From contig NZ_CP029008.1 of the NCBI RefSeq assembly GCF_024585165.1, positions 2,790,001 to 2,854,000 on the forward strand: a stretch of DNA of 64,000 bases, in the 5' to 3' direction. The stretch is from Bradyrhizobium sp. WBOS07. GTDB taxonomy: Bacteria > Pseudomonadota > Alphaproteobacteria > Rhizobiales > Xanthobacteraceae. Of the stretch, positions 62,041-64,000 are shown piece after piece (within the stretch, counting starts at the first letter, position 1; every line of letters begins with the position of its first letter). Both the position numbers and the translations under genes were made by a program. The notes under the pieces were generated by a model that saw nothing but the letters and a program-made list of their open reading frames with translations, had not been told where the DNA came from and did no database searches.

Positions 62041-64000
62041 TTCCAACGCAGCGCGTCATTCTGGGTGCCGGACTTGCCATCCTCCTGATCATCACCGCGG
62101 CTTCGATCGCCCTCGACGTCAAGTCGCGCTCGGATGCGGCCTGGGTCAATCAGACGGTCCAGGTCCAGAAGAAGATTTCCGATCTGCGCGTGCTGCTGCG
62201 CCGCGCCGAGAGCGCCGCGCGCGGCTACGAGCTCTACCGCAGCCCGGGCTTCAGCGCCGAGTTCCAGGCGGTGCAGGCCCAGATCGCGCCGGCGCTGGCC
62301 GACCTCAAGCGCGGCGTCCGCGACAATCCCGATCAGGTCGCGCTGCTGGAGGGCACCGAACCGCTGGCGCTGCGCCGGGTCGAGATCGCGGCCGAGGCGA
62401 TGCGGCTGCGCGCGGCGAACGACCAGGCCGGCATTGCCGCGCTCAACGGCAGGGCCGAGGGCCGCGGTCTCATGGACACGGTGATGGGCAATCTCGACCG
62501 ATTGAGCGCGGAGGAGGAACGCTTGCTCGCCGCGCGCTCCCAGGATTCGCGCCGCACGGGCGTCGTGCTGCTCGGCATCGATGTCGCGGGTGCCGTGCTG
62601 ATCCTGCTGCTGGTCGCGCTGGTGATGCGCGAGAGCCGGCGCGCCACGGTGCAGCTCCAAAGCACGCTGAGCGAGACCACGGCCGCCAAGGACGCGCTCG
62701 CGGCGGCGGTGGCCGATCGCACGCAGCATCTGGTGACCGCGCATGACGAGCTGCGCCTGTCGGTCAACGTGCTGCAAAGCACGTTCGACAGCATGGCGGA
62801 GGCGGTGCTGGTGATCGATGCCGACGGCAACGTGCTGCTGTCCAATCCGGCCGCGGAGCGCATGCTGCTGCATCGCACCGGCATGAACCTGCGCAATCTG
62901 CGGGCGCTGTCGGACGTCTTCCACGGCGACGGCGTCACGCCGATGCAGGCCGACGAGCTGCCATCGGTGCGCGTGCTGCGGGGCGAGAAGTTCGAAGACC
63001 TCGAGATGATCGTCCGGCCGCACAGCGGCAATGCGCCCCGTCATCTCATGGTCAGCGGCCGGCCCATGCTGGACGGGCACGGCGAGATCTCCGGCGCGGT
63101 GCTGGTCTATCACGACGCCACCATGTCGCGCGAGACCGAGCGGCAGCTGTACCAGTCGCAGAAGCTGGACGCGATCGGCAAGCTGACCGGCGGCGTCGCG
63201 CACGACTTCAACAACATGCTGACCGTGATCTCCGGCAACACCGAGACGCTGGTGGAAAGCCTGAAGCAGCAGCCCGAGCTGCAGCGCGTGGCGCGGCTGA
63301 TCGACGATGCGGCCGAGCGCTGCGCCGAGCTGATCCAGCATCTGCTCGCCTTTGCGCGCCGGCAGCCGCTGCAGCCGCGCAACGTCGAGATCAACGCCGC
63401 CATCGCCGACATCGCCAAGCTGCTGCGCCCCACCCTCGGCGAGCAGATCCAGATCGAGACCGTGCTGGAACAGGGGCCGATGACCGCGCATATCGATCCG
63501 TCCCGGCTCACCAATGCCGTGCTCAACATGGCCATCAACGCGCGCGACGCCATGCCGAACGGCGGCAAGCTGCTGCTGGAGACCCACCGCGTCGTGCTGG
63601 ACGAGGCCTATGCGCAGGCCCATGCGGACGTGAGGGCCGGCCCGTACATCATGCTCGCGGTCAGCGACACCGGCACCGGCATGTCGCCCGACATCCAGCT
63701 GAAGGCGTTCGAGCCGTTCTTCACCACCAAGGAGGTCGGCAAGGGATCCGGCCTCGGCCTCTCGATGGTCTACGGCTTCGTCAAGCAGTCCGGCGGCCAC
63801 ATCAAGATCTACAGCGAGGAAGGCCACGGCACCACGATCAAGCTCTATCTGCCGCCAGGCGAAGGCACGGCGGAGGTCGCGGTCACCGCCGCGCCGCCGG
63901 CCGAGGGCGGCGCCGAGATCATCTTCGTCGTCGAGGACGATCCGCTGGTGCGCAATTTCGTCACCGCGCAGCTGCAGAGCCTCGGCTACAAGACCATCGC
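62037..64000 (+). CDS. Hybrid sensor histidine kinase (CHASE3-like, PAS, HisKA, receiver), truncated at right edge
   Basis: A TTG start (TTGATTCCAACGCAG) overlaps the receiver gene stop. Domains in order: transmembrane helix at about residues 6-30, CHASE3-like domain (about 35-180, [17 protein letters not shown]), second helix about 180-203, a PAS domain (about 250-365), HisKA with the conserved His389 in [17 protein letters not shown], ATPase region with [21 protein letters not shown] and [18 protein letters not shown], and the start of a C-terminal receiver ([14 protein letters not shown]) that runs off the window at base 64000. The HDFNNML form with a C-terminal receiver is typical of two-component hybrid kinases. 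Confidence 0.93.
   Translation, partial: MIPTQRVILGAGLAILLIITAASIALDVKSRSDAAWVNQTVQVQKKISDLRVLLRRAESAARGYELYRSPGFSAEFQAVQAQIAPALADLKRGVRDNPDQVALLEGTEPLALRRVEIAAEAMRLRAANDQAGIAALNGRAEGRGLMDTVMGNLDRLSAEEERLLAARSQDSRRTGVVLLGIDVAGAVLILLLVALVMRESRRATVQLQSTLSETTAAKDALAAAVADRTQHLVTAHDELRLSVNVLQSTFDSMAEAVLVIDADGNVLLSNPAAERMLLHRTGMNLRNLRALSDVFHGDGVTPMQADELPSVRVLRGEKFEDLEMIVRPHSGNAPRHLMVSGRPMLDGHGEISGAVLVYHDATMSRETERQLYQSQKLDAIGKLTGGVAHDFNNMLTVISGNTETLVESLKQQPELQRVARLIDDAAERCAELIQHLLAFARRQPLQPRNVEINAAIADIAKLLRPTLGEQIQIETVLEQGPMTAHIDPSRLTNAVLNMAINARDAMPNGGKLLLETHRVVLDEAYAQAHADVRAGPYIMLAVSDTGTGMSPDIQLKAFEPFFTTKEVGKGSGLGLSMVYGFVKQSGGHIKIYSEEGHGTTIKLYLPPGEGTAEVAVTAAPPAEGGAEIIFVVEDDPLVRNFVTAQLQSLGYKTI

Noticed and set aside
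1..64000. tRNA, rRNA, CRISPR arrays, transposases, integrases and phage genes
   Set aside because: I looked for cloverleaf T-arm patterns, repeated spacer arrays, DDE/IS signatures and att-like duplications and found none convincing. This is a by-eye search; tRNAscan and ISfinder would settle it.

Overview
The window is chromosomal DNA of a high-GC alphaproteobacterium, very probably a Bradyrhizobium or close relative. The evidence is the suf iron-sulfur gene order, an NDUFA12-type complex I accessory subunit, DUF2155, BA14K and DUF1236 proteins, a RNase E with a large insertion in its S1 domain, and several extragenic palindromes of a kind I associate with Bradyrhizobium. The genus call rests on recognition by eye and not on a database search. 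I found no tRNA, rRNA, CRISPR array, transposase or phage gene. The window starts inside a TfoX-like gene and ends inside a hybrid histidine kinase.

Layout. 0.5-7.6 kb: a minus-strand iron-sulfur assembly operon (IscS-like desulfurase, sufB, sufC, sufD, sufS, sufT-like, sufA), with a candidate Irr/ICE-type inverted repeat ahead of sufB. 7.6-9.8 kb: a membrane acyltransferase and a divergent membrane-anchored LytTR regulator. 10.2-12.7 kb: an alpha/beta hydrolase, a glutathione S-transferase with a striking promoter (three ATGCA-N2-TGCAT boxes over a consensus -35/-10), then about 900 bp of stacked repeats. 12.7-19.2 kb: anmK, tyrS, an MFS transporter, a DoxX protein, a 28-residue membrane peptide and a chemoreceptor. 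19.3-25.5 kb: a giant AsmA-like protein, a peroxiredoxin with a basic tail and an M23 peptidase. 25.6-29.0 kb: an orphan 725-residue membrane protein and a DMT transporter, with less GC-biased codons in the former.

29.1-39.2 kb is a housekeeping block: a 3-hydroxyisobutyrate dehydrogenase-family oxidoreductase, prfB (with the programmed +1 frameshift), PBP1a and amiC on the minus strand, diverging from rne across a 700-bp structured intergenic region. 39.2-44.0 kb is an amino-acid/amide module: amidase and FAD amine oxidoreductase, then bioY and an aminotransferase. 44.2-54.1 kb is a plus-strand run of a BepA-like M48 protease, a DsbA-like oxidoreductase, a DUF1236 protein, aroQ, accB, accC, a three-gene signalling operon and aat. 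DUF2155 (54.2 kb) and NDUFA12 (60.0 kb), which I recall as neighbours in related genomes, are separated by an accessory module: a hydrolase, a BASS-type transporter, a PepSY peptide, and a GlxA-type regulator divergent from an isonitrile-hydratase-like enzyme. The end holds a BA14K protein and a receiver/hybrid-kinase pair.

The main functional themes are iron-sulfur cluster supply (suf), cell-wall synthesis and turnover (PBP1a, AmiC, M23 peptidase, AnmK), envelope protein quality control and oxidation (M48, DsbA-like, AsmA-like), fatty-acid initiation with biotin supply (accB, accC, bioY), and two phosphorelays built on CHASE3-like kinases.
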